Shown: positions 9,346-25,164 of the stretch, piece after piece
Position numbering within the stretch: position 1 is the stretch's first letter
Layout: every line of letters starts with the position of its first letter
Assembly: GCA_963082715.1 (NCBI GenBank)
Contig: CAUJCB010000106.1
Location: forward strand, 1-64,000
DNA from: Harpalus rubripes
Lineage: Eukaryota; Arthropoda; Insecta; Coleoptera; Carabidae
Length of the DNA stretch: 64,000 nucleotides
Reading direction: 5' to 3'
The notes under the pieces: generated by a model
Told to the model about the DNA's origin: nothing
The model's input: the letters and a program-made list of their open reading frames with translations, nothing else
The model's database searches: none
Made by a program: the position numbers and the translations under genes

Positions 9346-12300
9346 TACAAATTTTCAAACCGCTAATTTCTATCTCATTTAGTATAAAAGTTATATAAGA
9401 AAATCAACCAAAAATTTTTTAAAAAATTGACCATGCGTGTTAGTGCGTGTCTAAACTAGCATCGCTCGAACGACGGCAAGTGGTCCAATAGCTCCCAGCA
9501 TGTAAAAATCGAAATAATCACACCCCATTTGTTAATTTTTTCTACCCTGATTGATATTATATAAGAAAATGTTAATTTTTAGCAACGCACACATATTACA
9601 TACATTTTCCTATATACAATATTATTATATAAACTATTTTTTTTTTATTTTTTTTTTAAAACTTACACAATCGTAGAGAAAGTTGTACTTGGAATAATTT
9701 TTAATATATATAAAATATAGAAAAAGATCCATATGTAAAATACATATATACACTTAGATATATAACGTTATATGCGTAAAAATATAAACAATTACACAGA
9801 AAAACATGATTAGACCCAGTTATTTCCGAAAACCCATTTTAGACTTCAATTATTAAATATATTAAAATTAATATCTTGCTGAAATTTATTTTTCAGCCGG
9901 CTGAAATATCTGAAACTTTCGTTACGTCTAAGACAAGGTCTGCTTAATAAAACCGTTTATACAACAAATCTGTAAAAATTAAAACATTAATTCCTTGATG
10001 AAATTTTTTTCAGCTGGCTGAAAATTCTGAAACTTTGTCCACATATAAAATAATGCGTGCTGAATACAAATTTTCAAACCGCTAATTTCTATCTCATTTA
10101 GTATAAAAGTTATATAAGAAAATCAACCAAAAATTTTTTAAAAAATTGACCATGCGTGTTAGTGCGTGTCTAAACTAGCATCGCTCGAACGACGGCAAGT
10201 GGTCCAATAGCTCCCAGCATGTAAAAATCGAAATAATCACACCCCATTTGTTAATTTTTTCTACCCTGATTGATATTATATAAGAAAATGTTAATTTTTA
10301 GCAACGCACACATATTACATACATTTTCCTATATACAATATTATTATATAAACTATTTTTTTTTTATTTTTTTTTTTAAAACTTACACAATCGTAGAGAA
10401 AGTTGTACTTGGAATAATTTTTAATATATATAAAATATAGAAAAAGATCCATATGTAAAATACATATATACACTTAGATATATAACGTTATATGCGTAAA
10501 AATATAAACAATTACACAGAAAAACATGATTAGACCCAGTTATTTCCGAAAACCCATTTTAGACTTCAATTATTAAATATATTAAAATTAATATCTTGCT
10601 GAAATTTATTTTTCAGCCGGCTGAAATATCTGAAACTTTCGTTACGTCTAAGACAAGGTCTGCTTAATAAAACCGTTTATACAACAAATCTGTAAAAATT
10701 AAAACATTAATTCCATGATGAAATTTTTTTCAGCTGGCTGAAAATTCTGAAACTTTGTCCACATATAAAATAATGCGTGCTGAATACAAATTTTCAAACC
10801 GCTAATTTCTATCTCATTTAGTATAAAAGTTATACAAGAAAATCAATCAAAAAAATTTAAAAAAATTGACTATGCGTGTTAGTGCGTGTCGAAACTAGCA
10901 TCGCTCGAACGACGGCAAGTGGTCCAATAGCTCCCGGCATGTAAAAATCGAAATAATCACACCCCATTTGTTAATTTTTTCTACCCTGATAGATATTATA
11001 TAAGAAAATGTTAACTTTTAGCAACGCACACATATTACATACATTTTGCTATATACAATATTATTATATAAACTATTTTTGTTTATTTTTTTTTTAAACA
11101 ATTACACAATTGTAGAGAAAGTTGTACTTGGAATAATTTTTAATATATATAAAATATAGAAAAAGATCCATATGTAAAATACATATATACACTTAGATAT
11201 ATAACGTTATATGCGTAAAAATATAAACAATTACACAGAAAAACATGATTAGACCCAGTTATTTCCGAAAACCCATTTTAGACTTCAATTATTAAATATA
11301 TTAAAATTAATATCTTGCTGAAATTTATTTTTCAGCCGGCTGAAATATCTGAAACTTTCGTTACGTCTAAGACAAGGTCTGCTTAATAAAACCGTTTATA
11401 CAACAAATCTGTAAAAATTAAAACATTAATTCCTTGATGAAATTTTTTTCAGCTGGCTGAAAATTCTGAAACTTTGCCACATATAAAATAATGCGTGCTG
11501 AATACAAATTTTCAAACCGCTAATTTCTATCTCATTTAGTATAAAAGTTATACAAGAAAATCAATCAAAAAAATTTAAAAAAAAATGACTATGCGTGTTA
11601 GTGCGTGTCGAAACTAGCATCGCTCGAACGACGGCAAGTGGTCCAATAGCTCCCGGCATGTAAACATCGAAATAATCACACCCCATTTGTTAATTTTTTC
11701 TACCCTGATAGATATTATATAAGAAAATGTTAATTTTTAGCAACGCACACATATTACATACATTTTGCTATATACAATATTATTATATAAACTATTTTTG
11801 TTTATTTTTTTTTTAAACAATTACACAATTGTAGAGAAAGTTGTACTTGGAATAATTTTTAATATATATATAAAATATAGAAAAAGATCCATATGTAAAA
11901 TACATATATACACTTAGATATATAACGTTATATGCGTAAAAATATAAACAATTACACAGAAAAACATGAATAGACCCAGTTATTTCCGAAAACCCATTTT
12001 AGACTTCAATTATTAAATATATTAAAATTAATATCTTGCTGAAATTTATTTTTCAGCCGGCTGAAATATCTGAAACTTTCGTTACGTCTAAGACAAGGTC
12101 TGCTTAATAAAACCGTTTATACAACAAATCTGTAAAAATTAAAACATTAATTCCTTGATGAAATTTTTTTCAGCTGGCTGAAAATTCTGAAACTTTGTCC
12201 ACATATAAAATAATGCGTGCTGAATACAAACTTTCAAACCGCTAATTCCTATCTCATTTAGTATAAAAGTTATACAAGAAAATCAATCAAATTTTTTTAA

Positions 12301-15300
12301 AAAAATTGACTATGCGTGTTAGTGCGTGTCGAAACTAGCATCGCTCGAACGACGGCAAGTGGTCCAATAGCTCCCGGCATGTAAAAATCGAAATAATCAC
12401 ACCCCATTTGTTAATTTTTTCTACCCTGATAGATATTATATAAGAAAATGTTAATTTTTAGCAACGCACACATATTACATACATTTTGCTATATACAATA
12501 TTATTATATAAACTATTTTTGTTTATTTTTTTTTAAACAATTACACAATTGTAGAGAAAGTTGTACTTGGAATAATTTTTAATATATATAAAATATAGAA
12601 AAAGATCCATATGTAAAATACATATATACACTTAGATATATAACGTTATATGCGTAAAAATATAAACAATTACACAGAAAAACATGAATAGACCCAGTTA
12701 TTTCCGAAAACCCATTTTAGACTTCAATTATTAAATATATTAAAATTAATATCTTGCTGAAATTTATTTTTCAGCCGGCTGAAATATCTGAAACTTTCGT
12801 TACGTCTAAGACAAGGTCTGCTTAATAAAACCGTTTATACAACAAATCTGTAAAAATTAAAACATTAATTCCTTGATGAAATTTTTTTCAGCTGGCTGAA
12901 AATTCTGAAACTTTGTCCACATATAAAATAATGCGTGCTGAATACAAACTTTCAAACCGCTAATTCCTATCTCATTTAGTATAAAAGTTATACAAGAAAA
13001 TCCATCAAATTTTTTTAAAAAAATTGACTATGCGTGTTAGTGCGTGTCGAAACTAGCATCGCTCGAACGACGGCAAGTGGTCCAATAGCTCCCGGCATGT
13101 AAACATCGAAATAATCACACCCCATTTGTTAATTTTTTCTACCCTGATAGATATTATATAAGAAAATGTTAATTTTTAGCAACGCACACATATTACATAC
13201 ATTTTGCTATATACAATATTATTATATAAACTATTTTTGTTTATTTTTTTTTAAACAATTACACAATTGTAGAGAAAGTTGTACTTGGAATAATTTTTAA
13301 TATATATAAAATATAGAAAAAGATCCATATGTAAAATACATATATACACTTAGATATATAACGTTATATGCGTAAAAATATAAACAATTACACAGAAAAA
13401 CATGAATAGACCCAGTTATTTCCGAAAACCCATTTTAGACTTCAATTATTAAATATATTAAAATTAATATCTTGCTGAAATTTATTTTTCAGCCGGCTGA
13501 AATATCTGAAACTTTCGTTACGTCTAAGACAAGGTCTGCTTAATAAAACCGTTTATACAACAAATCTGTAAAAATTAAAACATTAATTCCTTGATGAAAT
13601 TTTTTTCAGCTGGCTGAAAATTCTGAAACTTTGTCCACATATAAAATAATGCGTGCTGAATACAAACTTTCAAACCGCTAATTCCTATCTCATTTAGTAT
13701 AAAAGTTATACAAGAAAATCCATCAAATTTTTTTAAAAAAATTGACTATGCGTGTTAGTGCGTGTCGAAACTAGCATCGCTCGAACGACGGCAAGTGGTC
13801 CAATAGCTCCCGGCATGTAAACATCGAAATAATCACACCCCATTTGTTAATTTTTTCTACCCTGATAGATATTATATAAGAAAATGTTAATTTTTAGCAA
13901 CGCACACATATTACATACATTTTGCTATATACAATATTATTATATAAACTATTTTTGTTTATTTTTTTTTAAACAATTACACAATTGTAGAGAAAGTTGT
14001 ACTTGGAATAATTTTTAATATATATAAAATATAGAAAAAGATCCATATGTAAAATACATATATACACTTAGATATATAACGTTATATGCGTAAAAATATA
14101 AACAATTACACAGAAAAACATGAATAGACCCAGTTATTTCCGAAAACCCATTTTAGACTTCAATTATTAAATATATTAAAATTAATATCTTGCTGAAATT
14201 TATTTTTCAGCCGGCTGAAATATCTGAAACTTTCGTTACGTCTAAGACAAGGTCTGCTTAATAAAACCGTTTATACAACAAATCTGTAAAAATTAAAACA
14301 TTAATTCCTTGATGAAATTTTTTTCAGCTGGCTGAAAATTCTGAAACTTTGTCCACATATAAAATAATGCGTGCTGAATACAAATTTTCAAACCGCTAAT
14401 TTCTATCTCATTTAGTATAAAAGTTATACAAGAAAATCAATCAAAAAAATTTAAAAAAATTGACTATGCGTGTTAGTGCGTGTCGAAACTAGCATCGCTC
14501 GAACGACGACAAGTGGTCCAATAGCTCCCGGCATGTGAAAATCGAAATAATCACACCCCATTTGTTAATTTTTTCTACCCTGATAGATATTATATAAGAA
14601 AATGTTAACTTTTAGCAACGCACACATATTACATACATTTTGCTATATACAATATTATTATATAAACTATTTTTGTTTATTTATTTTTTTAAACAATTAC
14701 ACAATTGTAGAGAAAGTTGTACTTGGAATAATTTTTAATATATATATAATATAGAAAAGATCCATATGTAAAATACATATATAAACTTAGATATATAACG
14801 TTATATGCGTAAAAATATAAACAATTACACAGAAAAACATGATTAGACCCAGTTATTTCCGAAAACCCATTTTAGACTTCAATTATTAAATATATTAAAA
14901 TTAATATCTTGCTGAAATTTATTTTTCAGCCGGCTGAAATATCTGAAACTTTCGTTACGTCTAAGACAAGGTCTGCTTAATAAAACCGTTTATACAACAA
15001 ATCTGTAAAAATTAAAACATTAATTCCTTGATGAAATTTTTTTCAGCTGGCTGAAAATTCTGAAACTTTGTCCACATATAAAATAATGCGTGCTGAATAC
15101 AAACTTTCAAACCGCTAATTCCTATCTCATTTAGTATAAAAGTTATACAAGAAAATCAATCAAATTTTTTTAAAAAAAATTGACTATGCGTGTTAGTGCG
15201 TGTCGAAACTAGCATCGCTCGAACGACGGCAAGTGGTCCAATAGCTCCCGGCATGTAAACATCGAAATAATCACACCCCATTTGTTAATTTTTTCTACCC

Positions 15301-17255
15301 TGATAGATATTATATAAGAAAATGTTAACTTTTAGCAACGCACACATATTACATACATTTTGCTATATACAATATTATTATATAAACTATTTTTGTTTAT
15401 TTTTTTTAAAACAATTACACAATTGTAGAGAAAGTTGTACTTGGAATAATTTTTAATATATATAAAATATAGAAAAAGATCCATATGTAAAATACATATA
15501 TACACTTAGATATATAACGTTATATGCGTAAAAATATAAACAATTACACAGAAAAACATGATTAGACCCAGTTATTTCCGAAAACCCATTTTAGACTTCA
15601 ATTATTAAAAATATTAAAATTAATATCTTGCTGAAATTTATTTTTCAGCCTGCTGAAATATCTGAAACTTTCGTTACGTCTAAGACAAGGTCTGCTTAAT
15701 AAAACCGTTTATACAACAAATCTGTAAAAATTAAAACATTAATTCCTTGATGAAATTTTTTTCAGCTGGCTGAAAATTCTGAAACTTTGTCCACATATAA
15801 AATAATGCGTGCTGAATACAAACTTTCAAACCGCTAATTCCTATCTCATTTAGTATAAAAGTTATACAAGAAAATCAATCAAATTTTTTTAAAAAAATTG
15901 ACTATGCGTGTTAGTGCGTGTCGAAACTAGCATCGCTCGAACGACGGCAAGTGGTCCAATAGCTCCCGGCATGTAAACATCGAAATAATCACACCCCATT
16001 TGTTAATTTTTTCTACCCTGATAGATATTATATAAGAAAATGTTAACTTTTAGCAACGCACACATATTACATACATTTTGCTATATACAATATTATTATA
16101 TAAACTATTTTTGTTAATTTTTTTTAAAACAATTACACAATTGTAGAGAAAGTTGTACTTGGAATAATTTTTAATATATATAAAATATAGAAAAAGATCC
16201 ATATGTAAAATACATATATACACTTAGATATATAACGTTATATGCGTAAAAATATAAACAATTACACAGAAAAACATGATTAGACCCAGTTATTTCCGAA
16301 AACCCATTTTAGACTTCAATTATTAAAAATATTAAAATTAATATCTTGCTGAAATTTATTTTTCAGCCGGCTGAAATATCTGAAACTTTCGTTACGTCTA
16401 AGACAAGGTCTGCTTAATAAAACCGTTTATACAACAAATCTGTAAAAATTAAAACATTAATTCCTTGATGAAATTTTTTTCAGCTGGCTGAAAATTCTGA
16501 AACTTTGTCCACATATAAAATAATGCGTGCTGAATACAAATTTTCAAACCGCTAATTTCTATCTCATTTAGTATAAAAGTTATACAAGAAAATCAATCAA
16601 AAAAATTTAAAAAAATTGACTATGCGTGTTAGTGCGTGTCGAAACTAGCATCGCTCGAACGACGGCAAGTGGTCCAATAGCTCCCGGCATGTAAAAATCG
16701 AAATAATCACACCCCATTTGTTAATTTTTTCTACCCTGATAGATATTATATAAGAAAATGTTAACTTTTAGCAACGCACACATATTACATACATTTTGCT
16801 ATATACAATATTATTATATAAACTATTTTTGTTTATTTATTTTTTTTAAACAATTACACAATTGTAGAGAAAGTTGTACTTGGAATAATTTTTAATATAT
16901 ATAAAATATAGAAAAAGATCCATATGTAAAATACATATATACACTTAGATATATAACGTTATATGCGTAAAAATATAAACAATTACACAGAAAAACATGA
17001 ATAGACCCAGTTATTTCCGAAAACCCATTTTAGACTTCAATTATTAAATATATTAAAATTAATATCTTGCTGAAATTTATTTTTCAGCCGGCTGAAATAT
17101 CTGAAACTTTCGTTACGTCTAAGACAAGGTCTGCTTAATAAAACCGTTTATACAACAAATCTGTAAAAATTAAAACATTAATTCCTTGATGAAATTTTTT
17201 TCAGCTGGCTGAAAATTCTGAAACTTTGTCCACATATAAAATAATGCGTGCTGAA
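9346..17255 (+). repeat. Block D, copy 1: 11-monomer higher-order unit (7910 bp)
   Basis: Monomers 14-24 have lengths 719, 720, 718, 722, 718, 718, 718, 719, 719, 718 and 721 bp. The order of diagnostic variants is distinctive: two copies with GTCTAAAC, CTCCCAGC and CCCTGATTGAT; one with CTTTGCCACAT at its end; one with a longer TA run and GTAAACATCG; three with TACAAACTTTC and CATGAATAG; one with GACGACAAG plus GTGAAAATCG; one with CAGCCTGCTG; one with TTGTTAATTT; and one with a TTTATTTATTT tract. The same series follows directly at 17256-25164. Confidence 0.93.
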
Positions 17256-20200
17256 TACAAATTTTCAAACCGCTAATTTCTATCTCATTTAGTATAAAAG
17301 TTATATAAGAAAATCAACCAAAAATTTTTTAAAAAATTGACCATGCGTGTTAGTGCGTGTCTAAACTAGCATCGCTCGAACGACGGCAAGTGGTCCAATA
17401 GCTCCCAGCATGTAAAAATCGAAATAATCACACCCCATTTGTTAATTTTTTCTACCCTGATTGATATTATATAAGAAAATGTTAATTTTTAGCAACGCAC
17501 ACATATTACATACATTTTCCTATATACAATATTATTATATAAACTATTTTTTTTTTATTTTTTTTTTAAAACTTACACAATCGTAGAGAAAGTTGTACTT
17601 GGAATAATTTTTAATATATATAAAATATAGAAAAAGATCCATATGTAAAATACATATATACACTTAGATATATAACGTTATATGCGTAAAAATATAAACA
17701 ATTACACAGAAAAACATGATTAGACCCAGTTATTTCCGAAAACCCATTTTAGACTTCAATTATTAAATATATTAAAATTAATATCTTGCTGAAATTTATT
17801 TTTCAGCCGGCTGAAATATCTGAAACTTTCGTTACGTCTAAGACAAGGTCTGCTTAATAAAACCGTTTATACAACAAATCTGTAAAAATTAAAACATTAA
17901 TTCCTTGATGAAATTTTTTTCAGCTGGCTGAAAATTCTGAAACTTTGTCCACATATAAAATAATGCGTGCTGAATACAAATTTTCAAACCGCTAATTTCT
18001 ATCTCATTTAGTATAAAAGTTATATAAGAAAATCAACCAAAAATTTTTTAAAAAATTGACCATGCGTGTTAGTGCGTGTCTAAACTAGCATCGCTCGAAC
18101 GACGGCAAGTGGTCCAATAGCTCCCAGCATGTAAAAATCGAAATAATCACACCCCATTTGTTAATTTTTTCTACCCTGATTGATATTATATAAGAAAATG
18201 TTAATTTTTAGCAACGCACACATATTACATACATTTTCCTATATACAATATTATTATATAAACTATTTTTTTTTTATTTTTTTTTTTAAAACTTACACAA
18301 TCGTAGAGAAAGTTGTACTTGGAATAATTTTTAATATATATAAAATATAGAAAAAGATCCATATGTAAAATACATATATACACTTAGATATATAACGTTA
18401 TATGCGTAAAAATATAAACAATTACACAGAAAAACATGATTAGACCCAGTTATTTCCGAAAACCCATTTTAGACTTCAATTATTAAATATATTAAAATTA
18501 ATATCTTGCTGAAATTTATTTTTCAGCCGGCTGAAATATCTGAAACTTTCGTTACGTCTAAGACAAGGTCTGCTTAATAAAACCGTTTATACAACAAATC
18601 TGTAAAAATTAAAACATTAATTCCATGATGAAATTTTTTTCAGCTGGCTGAAAATTCTGAAACTTTGTCCACATATAAAATAATGCGTGCTGAATACAAA
18701 TTTTCAAACCGCTAATTTCTATCTCATTTAGTATAAAAGTTATACAAGAAAATCAATCAAAAAAATTTAAAAAAATTGACTATGCGTGTTAGTGCGTGTC
18801 GAAACTAGCATCGCTCGAACGACGGCAAGTGGTCCAATAGCTCCCGGCATGTAAAAATCGAAATAATCACACCCCATTTGTTAATTTTTTCTACCCTGAT
18901 AGATATTATATAAGAAAATGTTAACTTTTAGCAACGCACACATATTACATACATTTTGCTATATACAATATTATTATATAAACTATTTTTGTTTATTTTT
19001 TTTTAAACAATTACACAATTGTAGAGAAAGTTGTACTTGGAATAATTTTTAATATATATAAAATATAGAAAAAGATCCATATGTAAAATACATATATACA
19101 CTTAGATATATAACGTTATATGCGTAAAAATATAAACAATTACACAGAAAAACATGATTAGACCCAGTTATTTCCGAAAACCCATTTTAGACTTCAATTA
19201 TTAAATATATTAAAATTAATATCTTGCTGAAATTTATTTTTCAGCCGGCTGAAATATCTGAAACTTTCGTTACGTCTAAGACAAGGTCTGCTTAATAAAA
19301 CCGTTTATACAACAAATCTGTAAAAATTAAAACATTAATTCCTTGATGAAATTTTTTTCAGCTGGCTGAAAATTCTGAAACTTTGCCACATATAAAATAA
19401 TGCGTGCTGAATACAAATTTTCAAACCGCTAATTTCTATCTCATTTAGTATAAAAGTTATACAAGAAAATCAATCAAAAAAATTTAAAAAAAAATGACTA
19501 TGCGTGTTAGTGCGTGTCGAAACTAGCATCGCTCGAACGACGGCAAGTGGTCCAATAGCTCCCGGCATGTAAACATCGAAATAATCACACCCCATTTGTT
19601 AATTTTTTCTACCCTGATAGATATTATATAAGAAAATGTTAATTTTTAGCAACGCACACATATTACATACATTTTGCTATATACAATATTATTATATAAA
19701 CTATTTTTGTTTATTTTTTTTTTAAACAATTACACAATTGTAGAGAAAGTTGTACTTGGAATAATTTTTAATATATATATAAAATATAGAAAAAGATCCA
19801 TATGTAAAATACATATATACACTTAGATATATAACGTTATATGCGTAAAAATATAAACAATTACACAGAAAAACATGAATAGACCCAGTTATTTCCGAAA
19901 ACCCATTTTAGACTTCAATTATTAAATATATTAAAATTAATATCTTGCTGAAATTTATTTTTCAGCCGGCTGAAATATCTGAAACTTTCGTTACGTCTAA
20001 GACAAGGTCTGCTTAATAAAACCGTTTATACAACAAATCTGTAAAAATTAAAACATTAATTCCTTGATGAAATTTTTTTCAGCTGGCTGAAAATTCTGAA
20101 ACTTTGTCCACATATAAAATAATGCGTGCTGAATACAAACTTTCAAACCGCTAATTCCTATCTCATTTAGTATAAAAGTTATACAAGAAAATCCATCAAA

Positions 20201-23200
20201 TTTTTTTAAAAAAATTGACTATGCGTGTTAGTGCGTGTCGAAACTAGCATCGCTCGAACGACGGCAAGTGGTCCAATAGCTCCCGGCATGTAAACATCGA
20301 AATAATCACACCCCATTTGTTAATTTTTTCTACCCTGATAGATATTATATAAGAAAATGTTAATTTTTAGCAACGCACACATATTACATACATTTTGCTA
20401 TATACAATATTATTATATAAACTATTTTTGTTTATTTTTTTTTAAACAATTACACAATTGTAGAGAAAGTTGTACTTGGAATAATTTTTAATATATATAA
20501 AATATAGAAAAAGATCCATATGTAAAATACATATATACACTTAGATATATAACGTTATATGCGTAAAAATATAAACAATTACACAGAAAAACATGAATAG
20601 ACCCAGTTATTTCCGAAAACCCATTTTAGACTTCAATTATTAAATATATTAAAATTAATATCTTGCTGAAATTTATTTTTCAGCCGGCTGAAATATCTGA
20701 AACTTTCGTTACGTCTAAGACAAGGTCTGCTTAATAAAACCGTTTATACAACAAATCTGTAAAAATTAAAACATTAATTCCTTGATGAAATTTTTTTCAG
20801 CTGGCTGAAAATTCTGAAACTTTGTCCACATATAAAATAATGCGTGCTGAATACAAACTTTCAAACCGCTAATTCCTATCTCATTTAGTATAAAAGTTAT
20901 ACAAGAAAATCCATCAAATTTTTTTAAAAAAATTGACTATGCGTGTTAGTGCGTGTCGAAACTAGCATCGCTCGAACGACGGCAAGTGGTCCAATAGCTC
21001 CCGGCATGTAAACATCGAAATAATCACACCCCATTTGTTAATTTTTTCTACCCTGATAGATATTATATAAGAAAATGTTAATTTTTAGCAACGCACACAT
21101 ATTACATACATTTTGCTATATACAATATTATTATATAAACTATTTTTGTTTATTTTTTTTTAAACAATTACACAATTGTAGAGAAAGTTGTACTTGGAAT
21201 AATTTTTAATATATATAAAATATAGAAAAAGATCCATATGTAAAATACATATATACACTTAGATATATAACGTTATATGCGTAAAAATATAAACAATTAC
21301 ACAGAAAAACATGAATAGACCCAGTTATTTCCGAAAACCCATTTTAGACTTCAATTATTAAATATATTAAAATTAATATCTTGCTGAAATTTATTTTTCA
21401 GCCGGCTGAAATATCTGAAACTTTCGTTACGTCTAAGACAAGGTCTGCTTAATAAAACCGTTTATACAACAAATCTGTAAAAATTAAAACATTAATTCCT
21501 TGATGAAATTTTTTTCAGCTGGCTGAAAATTCTGAAACTTTGTCCACATATAAAATAATGCGTGCTGAATACAAACTTTCAAACCGCTAATTCCTATCTC
21601 ATTTAGTATAAAAGTTATACAAGAAAATCCATCAAATTTTTTTAAAAAAATTGACTATGCGTGTTAGTGCGTGTCGAAACTAGCATCGCTCGAACGACGG
21701 CAAGTGGTCCAATAGCTCCCGGCATGTAAACATCGAAATAATCACACCCCATTTGTTAATTTTTTCTACCCTGATAGATATTATATAAGAAAATGTTAAT
21801 TTTTAGCAACGCACACATATTACATACATTTTGCTATATACAATATTATTATATAAACTATTTTTGTTTATTTTTTTTTAAACAATTACACAATTGTAGA
21901 GAAAGTTGTACTTGGAATAATTTTTAATATATATAAAATATAGAAAAAGATCCATATGTAAAATACATATATACACTTAGATATATAACGTTATATGCGT
22001 AAAAATATAAACAATTACACAGAAAAACATGAATAGACCCAGTTATTTCCGAAAACCCATTTTAGACTTCAATTATTAAATATATTAAAATTAATATCTT
22101 GCTGAAATTTATTTTTCAGCCGGCTGAAATATCTGAAACTTTCGTTACGTCTAAGACAAGGTCTGCTTAATAAAACCGTTTATACAACAAATCTGTAAAA
22201 ATTAAAACATTAATTCCTTGATGAAATTTTTTTCAGCTGGCTGAAAATTCTGAAACTTTGTCCACATATAAAATAATGCGTGCTGAATACAAATTTTCAA
22301 ACCGCTAATTTCTATCTCATTTAGTATAAAAGTTATACAAGAAAATCAATCAAAAAAATTTAAAAAAATTGACTATGCGTGTTAGTGCGTGTCGAAACTA
22401 GCATCGCTCGAACGACGACAAGTGGTCCAATAGCTCCCGGCATGTGAAAATCGAAATAATCACACCCCATTTGTTAATTTTTTCTACCCTGATAGATATT
22501 ATATAAGAAAATGTTAACTTTTAGCAACGCACACATATTACATACATTTTGCTATATACAATATTATTATATAAACTATTTTTGTTTATTTATTTTTTTA
22601 AACAATTACACAATTGTAGAGAAAGTTGTACTTGGAATAATTTTTAATATATATATAATATAGAAAAGATCCATATGTAAAATACATATATAAACTTAGA
22701 TATATAACGTTATATGCGTAAAAATATAAACAATTACACAGAAAAACATGATTAGACCCAGTTATTTCCGAAAACCCATTTTAGACTTCAATTATTAAAT
22801 ATATTAAAATTAATATCTTGCTGAAATTTATTTTTCAGCCGGCTGAAATATCTGAAACTTTCGTTACGTCTAAGACAAGGTCTGCTTAATAAAACCGTTT
22901 ATACAACAAATCTGTAAAAATTAAAACATTAATTCCTTGATGAAATTTTTTTCAGCTGGCTGAAAATTCTGAAACTTTGTCCACATATAAAATAATGCGT
23001 GCTGAATACAAACTTTCAAACCGCTAATTCCTATCTCATTTAGTATAAAAGTTATACAAGAAAATCAATCAAATTTTTTTAAAAAAAATTGACTATGCGT
23101 GTTAGTGCGTGTCGAAACTAGCATCGCTCGAACGACGGCAAGTGGTCCAATAGCTCCCGGCATGTAAACATCGAAATAATCACACCCCATTTGTTAATTT

Positions 23201-25164
23201 TTTCTACCCTGATAGATATTATATAAGAAAATGTTAACTTTTAGCAACGCACACATATTACATACATTTTGCTATATACAATATTATTATATAAACTATT
23301 TTTGTTTATTTTTTTTAAAACAATTACACAATTGTAGAGAAAGTTGTACTTGGAATAATTTTTAATATATATAAAATATAGAAAAAGATCCATATGTAAA
23401 ATACATATATACACTTAGATATATAACGTTATATGCGTAAAAATATAAACAATTACACAGAAAAACATGATTAGACCCAGTTATTTCCGAAAACCCATTT
23501 TAGACTTCAATTATTAAAAATATTAAAATTAATATCTTGCTGAAATTTATTTTTCAGCCTGCTGAAATATCTGAAACTTTCGTTACGTCTAAGACAAGGT
23601 CTGCTTAATAAAACCGTTTATACAACAAATCTGTAAAAATTAAAACATTAATTCCTTGATGAAATTTTTTTCAGCTGGCTGAAAATTCTGAAACTTTGTC
23701 CACATATAAAATAATGCGTGCTGAATACAAACTTTCAAACCGCTAATTCCTATCTCATTTAGTATAAAAGTTATACAAGAAAATCAATCAAATTTTTTTA
23801 AAAAAATTGACTATGCGTGTTAGTGCGTGTCGAAACTAGCATCGCTCGAACGACGGCAAGTGGTCCAATAGCTCCCGGCATGTAAACATCGAAATAATCA
23901 CACCCCATTTGTTAATTTTTTCTACCCTGATAGATATTATATAAGAAAATGTTAACTTTTAGCAACGCACACATATTACATACATTTTGCTATATACAAT
24001 ATTATTATATAAACTATTTTTGTTAATTTTTTTTAAAACAATTACACAATTGTAGAGAAAGTTGTACTTGGAATAATTTTTAATATATATAAAATATAGA
24101 AAAAGATCCATATGTAAAATACATATATACACTTAGATATATAACGTTATATGCGTAAAAATATAAACAATTACACAGAAAAACATGATTAGACCCAGTT
24201 ATTTCCGAAAACCCATTTTAGACTTCAATTATTAAAAATATTAAAATTAATATCTTGCTGAAATTTATTTTTCAGCCGGCTGAAATATCTGAAACTTTCG
24301 TTACGTCTAAGACAAGGTCTGCTTAATAAAACCGTTTATACAACAAATCTGTAAAAATTAAAACATTAATTCCTTGATGAAATTTTTTTCAGCTGGCTGA
24401 AAATTCTGAAACTTTGTCCACATATAAAATAATGCGTGCTGAATACAAATTTTCAAACCGCTAATTTCTATCTCATTTAGTATAAAAGTTATACAAGAAA
24501 ATCAATCAAAAAAATTTAAAAAAATTGACTATGCGTGTTAGTGCGTGTCGAAACTAGCATCGCTCGAACGACGGCAAGTGGTCCAATAGCTCCCGGCATG
24601 TAAAAATCGAAATAATCACACCCCATTTGTTAATTTTTTCTACCCTGATAGATATTATATAAGAAAATGTTAACTTTTAGCAACGCACACATATTACATA
24701 CATTTTGCTATATACAATATTATTATATAAACTATTTTTGTTTATTTATTTTTTTTAAACAATTACACAATTGTAGAGAAAGTTGTACTTGGAATAATTT
24801 TTAATATATATAAAATATAGAAAAAGATCCATATGTAAAATACATATATACACTTAGATATATAACGTTATATGCGTAAAAATATAAACAATTACACAGA
24901 AAAACATGAATAGACCCAGTTATTTCCGAAAACCCATTTTAGACTTCAATTATTAAATATATTAAAATTAATATCTTGCTGAAATTTATTTTTCAGCCGG
25001 CTGAAATATCTGAAACTTTCGTTACGTCTAAGACAAGGTCTGCTTAATAAAACCGTTTATACAACAAATCTGTAAAAATTAAAACATTAATTCCTTGATG
25101 AAATTTTTTTCAGCTGGCTGAAAATTCTGAAACTTTGTCCACATATAAAATAATGCGTGCTGAA
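17256..25164 (+). repeat. Block D, copy 2: tandem duplicate of the 11-monomer unit (7909 bp)
   Basis: Monomers 25-35 have lengths 719, 720, 717, 722, 718, 718, 718, 719, 719, 718 and 721 bp, repeating the series of 9346-17255 with a single 1-bp difference (one T fewer in the T tract of the third monomer). All subtype markers recur in the same order, including the rare TTCCATGATG in the second monomer. I saw only two other differences, both in the fifth monomer (20134-20851): AATCCATC for AATCAATC and GTAAACATCG for GTAAAAATCG. The identity implies a very recent event, or alternatively an assembly duplication. Confidence 0.93.
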
